Below are positions 1-9,078 of a stretch of DNA of 53,739 nt, in pieces. Numbering within the stretch: position 1 is the stretch's first letter; each line of letters begins with the position of its first letter. The notes under the pieces were generated by a model. That model had not been told where the DNA came from, did not search any database, and saw nothing but the letters and a program-made list of their open reading frames with translations. The DNA is from Salinivirgaceae bacterium (lineage in GTDB: Bacteria > Bacteroidota > Bacteroidia > Bacteroidales > SZUA-534). A program made the translations under genes and the position numbers. The DNA lies in the NCBI GenBank assembly GCA_017617355.1, contig JAFZWI010000021.1, positions 1-53,739 on the forward strand, written 5' to 3'.

Positions 1-324
1 CTGCAAGATATTGACCGTATGCCCGAAAACACTTTCGATGAGATAGTTAGCAAATATATCGAGATGAACATTGCCCACCCGTTTATGGAAGGCAACGGCC
101 GCAGCACTCGCATTTGGCTCGATTTGATTCTGAAAAAGCGATTGAAACAGTGCGTTGATTGGAGCCGTATCAACAAAAACGACTATCTGCGGGCTATGGA
201 GCAAAGCGGAGCCGACAGCACGGCTATCAAACAATTGTTGGAAGGTGCTCTTACCAACAAAATTGATGACCGCGAAATGTTTATGAAAGGAATTGACTAC
301 TCATATTATTATGAGGAGAATTGA
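1..324 (+). CDS. Fic family protein adenylyltransferase (3' part, truncated by window start)
   Basis: The reading frame is open from base 1, so the N-terminus lies outside the window. The visible 107 residues carry the Fic catalytic motif HPFMEGNGR, whose His is the catalytic base and whose GNGR loop binds the nucleotide phosphates. Fic enzymes usually transfer AMP from ATP to a hydroxyl side chain of a target protein. The end, DYSYYYEEN, fits the C-terminal S-x-x-x-E inhibitory helix of class III Fic proteins such as Neisseria NmFic, in which the Glu blocks productive ATP binding. I infer a self-inhibited, short cytosolic class III Fic protein. The target is unknown. No antitoxin gene follows; the next gene is a response regulator. 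Confidence 0.93.
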   Translation: MQDIDRMPENTFDEIVSKYIEMNIAHPFMEGNGRSTRIWLDLILKKRLKQCVDWSRINKNDYLRAMEQSGADSTAIKQLLEGALTNKIDDREMFMKGIDYSYYYEEN

Positions 325-355
325 TGTACCGTAACGATTTTTGACACAACAAAAT

Positions 356-1072
356 ATGAACTGCATAATAGTTGACGATGAGCCACTTGCGCGCGAGGCG
401 ATTGAGATTCTTCTTGAGTCGGAACCCGAACTGACGCTTGTGGGAACGTTTGGCAGCGCATTGGCGGCGCAGCGTTTCCTGTCGCAGACGCAAGTCGATT
501 TGGCCTTTCTCGACATTCAGATGCCAGGGCTCACAGGAATCGAGTTCGCGCACACCATTTCGCCGCAGACACTTGTGATTTTCACCACAGCCTATTCCGA
601 ATACGCCATTGACAGTTACGAGGTCGATGCTGTCGATTTTCTTGTGAAACCCGTTGAGAAAGAGCGCTTTCACAAGGCTGTTGACAAGGCAGTGTCGTAC
701 TTCAAATTGCTCACGCAGGGCGACAAACAGAACATTGAGCCAGGTGCCGACGATTACTTTTTCGTCAAGTCGGACCGCAAGTTCTGCAAAGTTTGCTTCG
801 CCGACATTCTTTTTGTCGAAGGCCTGAAGGATTATGTGGTCCTTCAACTTGAGAATCAGAAGATTATCACTCGAATGAATCTGAAAAACATATCGGCCTT
901 GCTGCCGCAGTCAATGTTTATGCGCGTCAGCAAATCGTACATTGTCAACACCACCCATATCGATGCCTTCGACAACAACGACATATTCATTGGCCAGTAC
1001 GAAATTGCTATAGGTGAGAGTTTTAGAGACGATTTCTTTGATGTTTTTGTGAAGAATCAGCGGAGAGGGTGA
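356..1072 (+). CDS. LytTR-family two-component response regulator
   Basis: This is a cytosolic transcription regulator with an N-terminal receiver domain and a C-terminal LytTR DNA-binding domain. The receiver shows the acidic pair D7-D8, the phospho-acceptor D53 in FLDIQMPG, a TTAYSEYA switch segment and the conserved Lys in DFLVKP. The LytTR part (about 140-235) includes the typical MRVSKSYIVN segment. I place the start at ATG 356, giving MNCIIVDDEP, the usual beginning of this family; an in-frame TTG at 341 would add five residues. LytTR regulators normally sit beside a LytS/YehU-type histidine kinase, but none is adjacent here. The Fic gene ends 31 nt upstream. Confidence 0.93.
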   Translation: MNCIIVDDEPLAREAIEILLESEPELTLVGTFGSALAAQRFLSQTQVDLAFLDIQMPGLTGIEFAHTISPQTLVIFTTAYSEYAIDSYEVDAVDFLVKPVEKERFHKAVDKAVSYFKLLTQGDKQNIEPGADDYFFVKSDRKFCKVCFADILFVEGLKDYVVLQLENQKIITRMNLKNISALLPQSMFMRVSKSYIVNTTHIDAFDNNDIFIGQYEIAIGESFRDDFFDVFVKNQRRG

Positions 1073-1124
1073 GAGTCGAACGTAAACTTAAACGCAAACA
1101 CAAAACACAATTCTGAATTCTGTG

Positions 1125-1132
1125 TATATTTG
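1125..1132 (+). promoter_or_regulatory. Possible promoter -7 box upstream of the SIMPL gene
   Basis: TATATTTG fits the Bacteroidota -7 consensus TAnnTTTG and lies 24 nt before the ATG at 1157. No clear TTTG -33 box is found at the expected distance, so the call rests on the -7 box alone. Confidence 0.4.
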
Positions 1133-1156
1133 CGAAACATTCAAATTTTAAAATAA

Positions 1157-1849
1157 ATGAAAGAGCATATTAATTCATTAGTGTTAGGTGCCAGCATTGT
1201 GTTGGGCAGCTTCCTAATTTATTGCGGAATAGACAATTACGCGCACAAAGACCGCTATGTGTCGGTGAAAGGTTTGGCGGAGCGTGAGGTCCTGGCAGAC
1301 AGAGTTGTTTGGCCTCTGTCGTTCAACGAGGTGGGCAACGATATGCACCAACTCTACGACCTGATTGAAACCAAACAGCGCACCATTGTCAACTTCTTGA
1401 AACAAAACGGGATAAAAGACGATGAGATTACCATTTCGGCTCCGTCGGTACTTGACCGTCTGGCGCAGACTTGGGCGCAAGACAACGTGCGCGAGCGCTA
1501 TCAGACGAGTTGCACCATAACCGTCATTTCGTCAGATGTGCCAAAGGTTATGTCGATTATGAAAATGCAGCAGGAGTTGCTGAAAAAGGGCGTGGCCATT
1601 GGTGGAAACTCATATGAGAATCAGACTGAATATCAGTACACTAACCTTAATTCTCTCAAACCCGAGATGATTGAGGAGGCAACGCGCAATGCCCGCCAGG
1701 TGGCTGAAAAATTCGCGCAGGACGCTGGTTGCGATTTGGGCAGCATTAAGTTCGCTTCGCAAGGACAATTCTCTATCAATGAGGAATATACAACACCGCA
1801 TATAAAGAAAGTCAGAGTGGTTACCACTATCGACTACTATCTGAAATAA
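1157..1849 (+). CDS. SIMPL (DUF541) domain protein, membrane-anchored
   Basis: This 230-residue protein has one N-terminal hydrophobic segment (about 8-24) that should act as an uncleaved anchor or signal. A SIMPL/YggE-type domain follows, with the typical opening YVSVKGLAEREVLADRVVW and a C-terminal RNARQVAEKFAQDAG segment. SIMPL proteins are periplasmic or surface proteins. E. coli YggE has been linked to oxidative stress tolerance, but no enzymatic activity is established, so I assign only the family. The flavodoxin-like lipoprotein gene follows 26 nt downstream, suggesting co-transcription. Confidence 0.85.
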   Translation: MKEHINSLVLGASIVLGSFLIYCGIDNYAHKDRYVSVKGLAEREVLADRVVWPLSFNEVGNDMHQLYDLIETKQRTIVNFLKQNGIKDDEITISAPSVLDRLAQTWAQDNVRERYQTSCTITVISSDVPKVMSIMKMQQELLKKGVAIGGNSYENQTEYQYTNLNSLKPEMIEEATRNARQVAEKFAQDAGCDLGSIKFASQGQFSINEEYTTPHIKKVRVVTTIDYYLK

Positions 1850-1875
1850 ATGATTTAAACTAAAAAACTATTTGT

Positions 1876-2691
1876 ATGAAAATCAAAAATTTGCTTATTG
1901 TGGCAACAACGTTGGCAGCATTAGTTTCGTGCTCTTCATCAGCAAAGAAGGCCGAAGCTGCAAAACCAAAAACATTGGTTGTATTCTACTCGCAGAGCAA
2001 CACCACTCGCACAGTGGCTCAAGAGATTCAAAAACAACTGAATTGTGACATTGCTGAAATTGAGTGTGTTGAACCGTATTCTGGCGATTTTGGCCAGACC
2101 ATACAACGCTGGCAGAAAGAACAGCAGGAAGGCACTCTGCCTGAAATCAAACCGCTTGCAAAGGACATAAAGGATTATGACGTAATCTTTTTGGGTTACC
2201 CAATTTGGGGCGGCACTTACGCAATTCCAGTGGCTACATTCCTGAAAAATACCGATTTCGCAGGAAAGAAACTTGTTCCGTTCTGCACATTCGGCAGCGG
2301 CGGACTTAACACCAGTGTTGCAGCTTTGCAGAACAGCGCACAAAACGCAGAGATTCTGGAAGGCTACGGTGTTCGTCAGGCACGTGTTGCCGCAGCTCCG
2401 GCCGAAGTTGAGCAATTCCTTATTAAACTTGGTTTCAAGGAAGGTGAGGTTGAGCAGTTGCCTGATTTCTCTGAACAGAAAGAAGTTTCTGACAGCGAGA
2501 AGGAAATCTTCAATCAGGCTTGCAGCGATTACCAAATGCCTCTTGGCAGCCCTGTAACTGTTGGCTCACGCCTGATAAAAGGCGGTACCGAATACCTCTT
2601 CACTGTTGAAGGTCAGGGCGGTATGAAGTCGCAGATTTACGTTCTGGCAAAAGAGAACGAAAAACCTGAATTCACACAAGTTGTTCGCTAA
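1876..2691 (+). CDS. Flavodoxin-like lipoprotein
   Basis: The first 20 residues form a lipoprotein signal with lipobox LVSC. A flavodoxin fold follows from about residue 33: TLVVFYSQSNTTRTVAQ is the phosphate-binding loop, and YDVIFLGYPIWGGTYAIP and FCTFGSGG contribute to the FMN site. The last 80 residues form a separate tail of unknown fold. Flavodoxins carry electrons through FMN and are usually cytosolic, so export with a lipid anchor is notable but is seen in other Bacteroidota. The redox partner is unknown. The gene follows the SIMPL gene closely and ends before a strong terminator. Confidence 0.85.
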   Translation: MKIKNLLIVATTLAALVSCSSSAKKAEAAKPKTLVVFYSQSNTTRTVAQEIQKQLNCDIAEIECVEPYSGDFGQTIQRWQKEQQEGTLPEIKPLAKDIKDYDVIFLGYPIWGGTYAIPVATFLKNTDFAGKKLVPFCTFGSGGLNTSVAALQNSAQNAEILEGYGVRQARVAAAPAEVEQFLIKLGFKEGEVEQLPDFSEQKEVSDSEKEIFNQACSDYQMPLGSPVTVGSRLIKGGTEYLFTVEGQGGMKSQIYVLAKENEKPEFTQVVR

Positions 2692-2720
2692 TAGGTGTTT
2701 CTGCCATAGCGGCACAAACA

Positions 2721-2756
2721 AAAATCCACGGTAACATTGTTGCCGTGGATTTTTTG
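2721..2756 (+). terminator. Rho-independent terminator after the flavodoxin-like gene
   Basis: An inverted repeat, ATCCACGGTAACA against TGTTGCCGTGGAT with one G-U pair, is followed by TTTTTT. Its A-run on the other side could let it also serve the converging ftsE gene. Confidence 0.85.
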
Positions 2757-2808
2757 TATTATAAATATCTGTACTAATCAGTTTATCAGCGCTATCAGGT
2801 TGCAAGAA

Positions 2809-3537
2809 TCAATCATCAAACAGTATTATCGGCTCATTGTCAGATTGCTGTACTTCTTCGAGTTTGCAGTCATCGCATTTAATTACGCGGCCCGGAAATT
2901 CCTTGATAAGCGGATAGTCGTGAGTCGCTATTACAACGGCGCGTCCAGTTGCGCTTATTTTAGTAAGTATCTGCATAATGCCACGTGATGTGTCAGGATC
3001 GAGGTTGCCGGTAGGCTCATCGGCAAGGATAATCTCGGGGTTGTTGAGCAGAGCCCTGGCAATAACCACACGCTGTTGCTCACCGCCAGACAGCTCGTTT
3101 GGCATTTTGTAGCCTTTCTGTGCAAGCCCAACTTTATCAAGCACTTCCTGAATACGGCGATCTATTTCCATTTTGTTTTTCCAGCCGGTGGCTTTCAGAA
3201 CAAACTTGAGGTTCTCGTTCACATTGCGGTCAATCAGTAATTCAAAATTCTGAAACACAATGCCTAACTTGCGGCGCAGGAATGGAATCTGTTTGGTTTT
3301 GATTTTCTCGAGTTGGAATCCGGCTACGGTGCCTGTTCCTTTTGCCAGAGGCAGGTCGGCATAAAGAGTCTTGAGCAGGCTACTTTTGCCGCTACCGGTG
3401 CGACCAATCAGATAAACAAGCTCGCCACTCTTTATTTCAAGGTTTATGTTCGACAAAATGACATTGTCAGGCTGTGCTATAGTGGCATCGAGCAGCTCTA
3501 TTTTGGTATCCATATCCATTGTTACAAAATTTTTCAA
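2809..3537 (-). CDS. ftsE: Cell division ATP-binding protein FtsE (ABC ATPase)
   Basis: This is a complete ABC ATPase with Walker [11 protein letters not shown]-loop VFQNFELL, signature LSGGEQQR, Walker B IILADEP and the switch His in ATHDY. The length of about 240 residues and the [11 protein letters not shown] segment fit the FtsE/LolD/MacB group, with FtsE the best match. FtsE with the membrane protein FtsX transmits cytosolic ATP hydrolysis to periplasmic cell-wall hydrolases at the septum. No ftsX lies next to it. Start codons at 3537, 3519 (MDMDTK) and 3513 are all possible; the conserved part begins at about KIELLDA. Confidence 0.85.
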   Translation of the reverse strand: MKNFVTMDMDTKIELLDATIAQPDNVILSNINLEIKSGELVYLIGRTGSGKSSLLKTLYADLPLAKGTGTVAGFQLEKIKTKQIPFLRRKLGIVFQNFELLIDRNVNENLKFVLKATGWKNKMEIDRRIQEVLDKVGLAQKGYKMPNELSGGEQQRVVIARALLNNPEIILADEPTGNLDPDTSRGIMQILTKISATGRAVVIATHDYPLIKEFPGRVIKCDDCKLEEVQQSDNEPIILFDD

Positions 3538-3684
3538 CGTTTCAAAAGTAAAATTTAGTGGTGTAGCATTTGTAATAAACAGCTCATTTAATAAACATTC
3601 AATTGTTAATTAAAACCTTGTGCAAGGTAAATACCAGCCACCAAATGCATTTATTTTGATTTCGGTTTATTAGCTTCATTTTTT

Positions 3685-6600
3685 ATGCGTAAAACGATAT
3701 TAACCAACTTGTTATTAGCTGTTATTCTACTGACGGCACTTGGCGTTTCCGCCCAAAAAACACAAATCTATCTTGATGAGGATTACGACTATCGAATAGG
3801 GGTTGATTTGTTTAACAAACAACACTATTCGCAGGCGCAGTTGTATTTCGAACGTGTGGTTGCACATTATGGCAACGAGTTTTCCGACATAAAAGCCGAT
3901 GCGGAATACTATGCGGCACTTTGCGCGCTTGAGCTATTCAACAGCGATGCCGAATACCGCATTGGAAAATTCATAAACGATTATCCCGAGAGTCCACGCA
4001 CCAGAGTGGCTTATTTCGAGATGGGGCGTTATCAGTATCGCGCCAACCACTACAAGGAGGCGATAGATTATTTCGACCGCGTATGGAAACAAAATCTGAA
4101 CAAGGAACAACTTGCAGAGCTATACTTCAAGAAGGGATACAGCTATTTTAAACTAAAGCAGTACGACCGTGCGTCGAAGATGTTCTACGAGCTTGTCGAC
4201 GGCAAAAGCAAATATGCGAATCCGGCTATCTATTTCTATGCGCACATAGCCTATACGAACAAGAATTACGAAACGGCGCTCAACAATTTGAACAAAATTG
4301 AGAACGACCCGACATTCGCGCCCGTTGTTCCTTACTACAGACTGCAGATTTACTTTATCCAAGGTAAGGACGATAAGGTAATTGAGCTTGGAAAGGCGAT
4401 GTTCGACCAAACCGATGCCAAGCGTCAGGCTGAGATGTCGCGCATAGTGGGAGAGGCGCTATACAACAAGGAGATGTACACCGAAGCCGTTCCATATCTG
4501 GAAATATACAAAAGCAAGGCCGACAATTATACGCGCGAGGACATCTATCAGCTTGGTTACGCGTATTTTAAAACCGGCGAGTTCCAGCAGGCGGCAACCA
4601 CAATGTCGAATGTTACCAATATTAATGACGAACTGACGCAAAACGCCTATTATCATATAGCTTATTCGAATATGCAGCTGCAGCAGAAGGAGCAGGCTCG
4701 TATGGCTTTTGCCGCCGCATCTAAATACGATTTCAATGACAGAATAAAGGAACAGTCATTACTCAATTATGCAAAACTGTCGTATGAACTTTCATATTCT
4801 CCTTTTAATGAGACGATTAAGGCATTCAACAAGTATCTTGAACTTTATCCCAACTCGGTTCATCACGATGAGGCTTATGAGTATTTGGTGAAAGCCTATC
4901 TGTCATCGAAGAACTATCAGGCAGCGCTTGAGTCGATTGCCAAAATCAAGAACAAGACTGCCGAGATGCAGTCAGCTTGGCAGCGTGTTGCTTATTTCAG
5001 AGGCTTGGAGCTTTATAACAACCTGAAGTTTGAGGAGTCGGTTGAAGCCTTCAACAAGGTTGTGGAGTTGAAAGCCTATGATAAGGAGATACGCGCTCTG
5101 GCGCAATATTGGAAAGGTGAGGCGCTTTACAGACTTGAGAAGTATAATGATGCCGCCACAGCCTACAATAATCTTCTTACAACTCCAGGTGCCTACACAA
5201 TGCCGGAGTATAAGACTTGCTATTACAATATAGGTTATTGCTATTTCAAAACGAAAGATTACATAAAATCAGCTGATTGGTTCCGCAAATACACGGAGAA
5301 ACCAAGCGAGGCCGACACAGCAAAACTTGCCGACAGCTACATACGCATTGGCGATTGCTATTTCGTTTCGTCCAAATTCAGCGATGCGGCGCTGTTCTAC
5401 GGAATGGCAGCCGATATGGACGCCTTCGATGTTGAATACGCCTTGTTCCAGAAAGGTTTTGCAATGGGACTTGGAAAGGATTTAACGGGCAAGATAAAGA
5501 CAATGAGCGATTTGCTTCGCCGTTATCCGAAATCGAATTATGCGGCCGACGCGCTTTTCGAGCGGGCCCGTGCTTACACAATCATCGACTCAACACAGCT
5601 GGCAATCAACGATTTCCATACGCTGGCAAAGAACTATCCGAACAGCTCGTATGTGGTTAAGTCGCTGTTGCAGACAGGCTTGCTGTATTATGCTGACGGA
5701 CAGAATTATCTGGCTATCGATAATTTCAAAAGCGTGATTGAGAAGTATCCGGGAACATCAGAAGCCGACGAGGCGCTTTTCGCTTTGAAAAACGTGTATG
5801 TCGATATGAACAAGGTTGACGATTACTATGATTATGCAAAAAGCCGCGGCAATTTGAGCGACATCGACATTTCAGAACGCGATTCGCTTACATACGCTTC
5901 AGCCGAAAAGGTTTATATGACAGGCAATTGGCGAGAGGCCGGCGGTTTGTTTGACAGCTATCTCGACAAATTCCCCGAAGGAAAATTCTCGCTTAACGCC
6001 ACATACTATCGTGGCGATTGCAACCTGAAGATGCATAACAACGACAAGGCCCGTGAGGATTTTGAGGCGATAGCCGCCCGTCCGAAGAATATGTTTACAG
6101 AGGCTTCTTTGCTTAGTGCTGCATCGCTTGCTGAAGGTGTGAAAGATTACAAACAAGCTGTCGAGCTTTATAAGAAGCTGGAAGACAATGCCGAAGTGAA
6201 ATCGAATCTGATGATTGCCCGCGAAGGTCAGATGCAAAACGCCTTTGCCGACAGCAATTTTAATGCGGCAATTGAGGCTGCACGTAAAGTACTGATAACC
6301 GACAAGATAAGTGAGGAGCAGATACGCCGTGCACGTTACGTTATGGCTGTCAGCTATTACCAGACTCACCAGCTTGACCCGTCGATAACTCAGTTCAGAA
6401 TATTGGCGCTTGATATGACAAACAAAGAAGGCGCAGAGGCACAATATATGGTGGCCAGAATGCTGTTTGAGGAAGGTGAGATGCAGAAGTCGGAAGATGC
6501 AGTGAACGCACTTATAGCATCGGGAACATCGCATTTCTATTGGATTGCAAAATCGTTCTTCCTGTTGTCAGACATCTGTATGAAACGCGGCGACCGCTTC

Positions 6601-7137
6601 CAGGCCAAGGCCAATCTGCAAAGTGTGATTGAAAACTATGGTGACACCACTGACGGAATTGTTGCAGAAGGAAACGCTAAACTGAAACTCATAACTGATG
6701 AGGAGAATGAGAAGTTTGTAGAGGACAATTCAACACAAGAGGTTGAAATAAAATTCGGTGAGGAAAGCGTGTCGGACGATGTGCCGGAAGCCGAAAGCGA
6801 AGCTGTTCAGGAACTCATGCCGGCTGAGGAGCCTGAAAAAACTGAGAGCGTGATGACTATTGACGATAACAAACCTGCCGCCACTGAGAATGAGCAGAAG
6901 AAAACCGAGAGCGTGCCTGTGGAAGAAACAGAGCAGACACCGAGCGAAAGTGAGCCTTCGGCAACAGAGAGCGAGCAGGCAACAACCGAAAGTGAGTCGG
7001 TGGAGATAGAAACTGAATCGGGTACAACCGAGAGTGAATCGGACGCTGCCGAGCCTCAGAATGAGGAACCGCAAGAACAGAATGATGAACAAACTGATAC
7101 GGCGGAGCCGGTAAATGAGAATCAAGAACAAGAATAA
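3685..7137 (+). CDS. Large secreted tetratricopeptide-repeat protein with acidic tail
   Basis: A signal peptide (1-23, ending VSAQ) precedes about 960 residues of TPR-like helical repeats, for example AQLYFERVVAHYG and EALYRLEKYNDAATAY. The layout resembles long BamD/YbgF-like TPR proteins of Bacteroidales. The last 150 residues are a low-complexity acidic tail rich in Glu, Ser and Thr, with repeated TESE/TESES units. The likely place is the periplasm, where TPR arrays form protein scaffolds. The next gene, an outer-membrane barrel, starts 14 nt after the stop, so the two probably form a unit. The exact role is unknown. Confidence 0.88.
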   Translation: MRKTILTNLLLAVILLTALGVSAQKTQIYLDEDYDYRIGVDLFNKQHYSQAQLYFERVVAHYGNEFSDIKADAEYYAALCALELFNSDAEYRIGKFINDYPESPRTRVAYFEMGRYQYRANHYKEAIDYFDRVWKQNLNKEQLAELYFKKGYSYFKLKQYDRASKMFYELVDGKSKYANPAIYFYAHIAYTNKNYETALNNLNKIENDPTFAPVVPYYRLQIYFIQGKDDKVIELGKAMFDQTDAKRQAEMSRIVGEALYNKEMYTEAVPYLEIYKSKADNYTREDIYQLGYAYFKTGEFQQAATTMSNVTNINDELTQNAYYHIAYSNMQLQQKEQARMAFAAASKYDFNDRIKEQSLLNYAKLSYELSYSPFNETIKAFNKYLELYPNSVHHDEAYEYLVKAYLSSKNYQAALESIAKIKNKTAEMQSAWQRVAYFRGLELYNNLKFEESVEAFNKVVELKAYDKEIRALAQYWKGEALYRLEKYNDAATAYNNLLTTPGAYTMPEYKTCYYNIGYCYFKTKDYIKSADWFRKYTEKPSEADTAKLADSYIRIGDCYFVSSKFSDAALFYGMAADMDAFDVEYALFQKGFAMGLGKDLTGKIKTMSDLLRRYPKSNYAADALFERARAYTIIDSTQLAINDFHTLAKNYPNSSYVVKSLLQTGLLYYADGQNYLAIDNFKSVIEKYPGTSEADEALFALKNVYVDMNKVDDYYDYAKSRGNLSDIDISERDSLTYASAEKVYMTGNWREAGGLFDSYLDKFPEGKFSLNATYYRGDCNLKMHNNDKAREDFEAIAARPKNMFTEASLLSAASLAEGVKDYKQAVELYKKLEDNAEVKSNLMIAREGQMQNAFADSNFNAAIEAARKVLITDKISEEQIRRARYVMAVSYYQTHQLDPSITQFRILALDMTNKEGAEAQYMVARMLFEEGEMQKSEDAVNALIASGTSHFYWIAKSFFLLSDICMKRGDRFQAKANLQSVIENYGDTTDGIVAEGNAKLKLITDEENEKFVEDNSTQEVEIKFGEESVSDDVPEAESEAVQELMPAEEPEKTESVMTIDDNKPAATENEQKKTESVPVEETEQTPSESEPSATESEQATTESESVEIETESGTTESESDAAEPQNEEPQEQNDEQTDTAEPVNENQEQE

Positions 7138-7142
7138 AGGAG
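7137..7142 (+). promoter_or_regulatory. Strong Shine-Dalgarno site that fixes the start of the next gene
   Basis: AAGGAG overlaps the TAA stop of the TPR gene and lies 8 nt before ATG 7151. Such a strong site is rare in this window and indicates translational coupling. It supports ATG 7151 over the in-frame ATG at 7115 inside the upstream gene. Confidence 0.8.
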
Positions 7143-7150
7143 ATATACCG

Positions 7151-8842
7151 ATGAAAAGCAATAAATTAAGTATATTGACTATCATATTGTTAGGCGCGAC
7201 AACAACCTTTGCGCAAAACAACTTGAACCAAGAGGTGAAAGTGGTAAAAGCCTACGAACCAGTCATAAACGATGCGTATAAAATCAGCTCGTTGCCCAAA
7301 ATTGTGGACACGCTGAATGTTACACCAACGTTTGACTACGATGACGGTGTTGCGCCGGAGATATACAAAACCAAATACAAGCCCAAGCAGATGAAACCTG
7401 CAAAACTTGTGGCAGAGCCTCTTCCGAAACTCTACAACGTGTATGTGAAGGGTGGTTTTGGAATGTACGCTTCGCCGTTGCTTAACATTTACACAGGAAG
7501 TCAGCGTTCGGAGAAATGGTTGTGGAACGCCAATATGAACTACACATCGAGCAATGCGAAAGTCAAGAATGAAGCCGACAAGCGGGTGTATGCCGGATTG
7601 TCGAAATTTGACATCAACGGCAGCGTGCACCGTTTTTTCAAAAAAGACATAGTTGCTGATATTTCGGCAGGCTATGGTAATAGAATGAACTATTATTATG
7701 GTTACGATACAGAGTTGAATCTGCCGGATTCGCTTATTCCGCTTAAACGTAAGGATATTGAGAATCAGCAAGTCAACTACTACAATGTGGGAGCGGAGGT
7801 TTATTCGAGCAATCTTGATTCAAGCGCAATAGATTTTAAGGTGGCGCTTGGGTACAGCGGTATTAAAACCAAAGACGACAAAGGCGATAACATCATTCAT
7901 TTCGACGGCTATCTGAGCTATTTGCTTGATAAAGAGTTTTTGGGAGTTAAGTGCGTGATTGACAACTACAAATCGCAAGGGCTGGAGACAGATGTAAACT
8001 CGGCTGTTGTCAACTTCAATCCCTGGGTGGGTGCCTATGGGCGTAAATGGCGCGTGAAAGTGGGAGTCAACACTTTCTACGACCAGCGCAACCAAAAATA
8101 TATGTTCTTCCCTGATGTCAGTATGCAGTATAACATAATCGACTATTTCCTGCTGCCCTATGTTGAACTGAATGGTAACTATAAAGTGCACGATTACAAG
8201 GATATGTACACTGAGAATCCATTCGTTAAATCGGACTTGCAGATAAATCCGACCAAAACACGGATAAATCTTGCTGTTGGTTTCCGTGGCAACATCAGCT
8301 CGCGTATCGCCTTTAACGTAAAGGCCGAGTATGCGAATATTTCGAACCAGTATTTCTTCGTGAATGACACATCATCGTTGCTGCATGAGAAATTCAAAGT
8401 TGTTTACGACGACATTATGCGTACTCACATCTTGGGTGAGATATCGTACAAGACGAGCGAGAAATTCAAGATTGGTTTGAAGGGACACTATTATATCTAT
8501 GACATGTCGACGGAGCTGGAGGCTTGGCACTTGCCAACCTATAACATCAGCCTCGATGCGAGCTACAACCTGTCGAACAAGATAATAGCCACGGCTAATG
8601 TTTATGCCGTAAGCCGTCGCCAGGCCTGCCTCTATCAGGTTGACGGGCCGGGCAAAGTGCTGCCTGTCGCTAAAGAGCTCGACGGTGTCGTTGACATCAA
8701 TTTGGGCGTTGAGTACCGCATCACCAAACGGTTCTCGGGCTTCCTCGATTTGAACAACATAGCAGGCAGCCGTTATTACCAGTGGAACCAGTATGCCAAT
8801 CAGCGCTTCAATTTTATGCTGGGGCTGACATACGCCTTTTGA
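7151..8842 (+). CDS. Outer-membrane beta-barrel protein (TonB receptor/porin-like)
   Basis: This is a 563-residue exported protein with signal MKSNKLSILTIILLGATTTFAQ. After a short N-terminal region (EVKVVKAYEPVINDAYKI) it is made almost entirely of alternating hydrophobic/aromatic strands. The C-terminus FNFMLGLTYAF ends in an aromatic residue, as expected for BAM-dependent barrels. I see no plug domain, so a full TonB-dependent receptor is unlikely. Homologues in Bacteroidales are often labelled TonB-dependent receptor or porin. It follows the TPR gene with a strong ribosome binding site. The substrate is unknown. Confidence 0.8.
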   Translation: MKSNKLSILTIILLGATTTFAQNNLNQEVKVVKAYEPVINDAYKISSLPKIVDTLNVTPTFDYDDGVAPEIYKTKYKPKQMKPAKLVAEPLPKLYNVYVKGGFGMYASPLLNIYTGSQRSEKWLWNANMNYTSSNAKVKNEADKRVYAGLSKFDINGSVHRFFKKDIVADISAGYGNRMNYYYGYDTELNLPDSLIPLKRKDIENQQVNYYNVGAEVYSSNLDSSAIDFKVALGYSGIKTKDDKGDNIIHFDGYLSYLLDKEFLGVKCVIDNYKSQGLETDVNSAVVNFNPWVGAYGRKWRVKVGVNTFYDQRNQKYMFFPDVSMQYNIIDYFLLPYVELNGNYKVHDYKDMYTENPFVKSDLQINPTKTRINLAVGFRGNISSRIAFNVKAEYANISNQYFFVNDTSSLLHEKFKVVYDDIMRTHILGEISYKTSEKFKIGLKGHYYIYDMSTELEAWHLPTYNISLDASYNLSNKIIATANVYAVSRRQACLYQVDGPGKVLPVAKELDGVVDINLGVEYRITKRFSGFLDLNNIAGSRYYQWNQYANQRFNFMLGLTYAF

Positions 8843-8875
8843 ATTTAGAAAAAGACTACTTTAAACATAAACTTT

Positions 8876-9049
8876 ATGATGCTACCTAAAATCTTCAAAT
8901 TTCGAAAGATAGAGTCGAAAATTGAAACCTCGGGCACAGAAAACCGGACTAGCAGGAAGCAAACTCTTGCTGAGTTGGGTGTTTTTATGCCGGAAGATGA
9001 ATTTAAATTGAAAATCAGCGAGTTGAAGGCGGATAAAGCTTCCGTCTGA
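8876..9049 (+). CDS. Small hypothetical protein, 57 residues
   Basis: An ORF fills most of the 236-nt space between the barrel gene and trxB. It begins MMLPKIFKFRKIESKIE and ends FKLKISELKADKASV. It is rich in Lys, Glu and Ser with few hydrophobic residues, has no signal peptide, and has a predicted helical C-terminal half (LAELGVFMPEDEF). Codon use looks like that of neighbouring genes. I do not recognise the family. It could start at 8876 or 8879, and trxB starts 29 nt after it. Confidence 0.5.
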   Translation: MMLPKIFKFRKIESKIETSGTENRTSRKQTLAELGVFMPEDEFKLKISELKADKASV

Positions 9050-9078
9050 AACATGGTTGAATTGTAAAAAGAGATTAT

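Noticed and set aside
7115..7150. Upstream in-frame start of the barrel gene
   Set aside because: It lies inside the TPR gene and would place charged residues before the signal peptide; ATG 7151 has a strong ribosome binding site.
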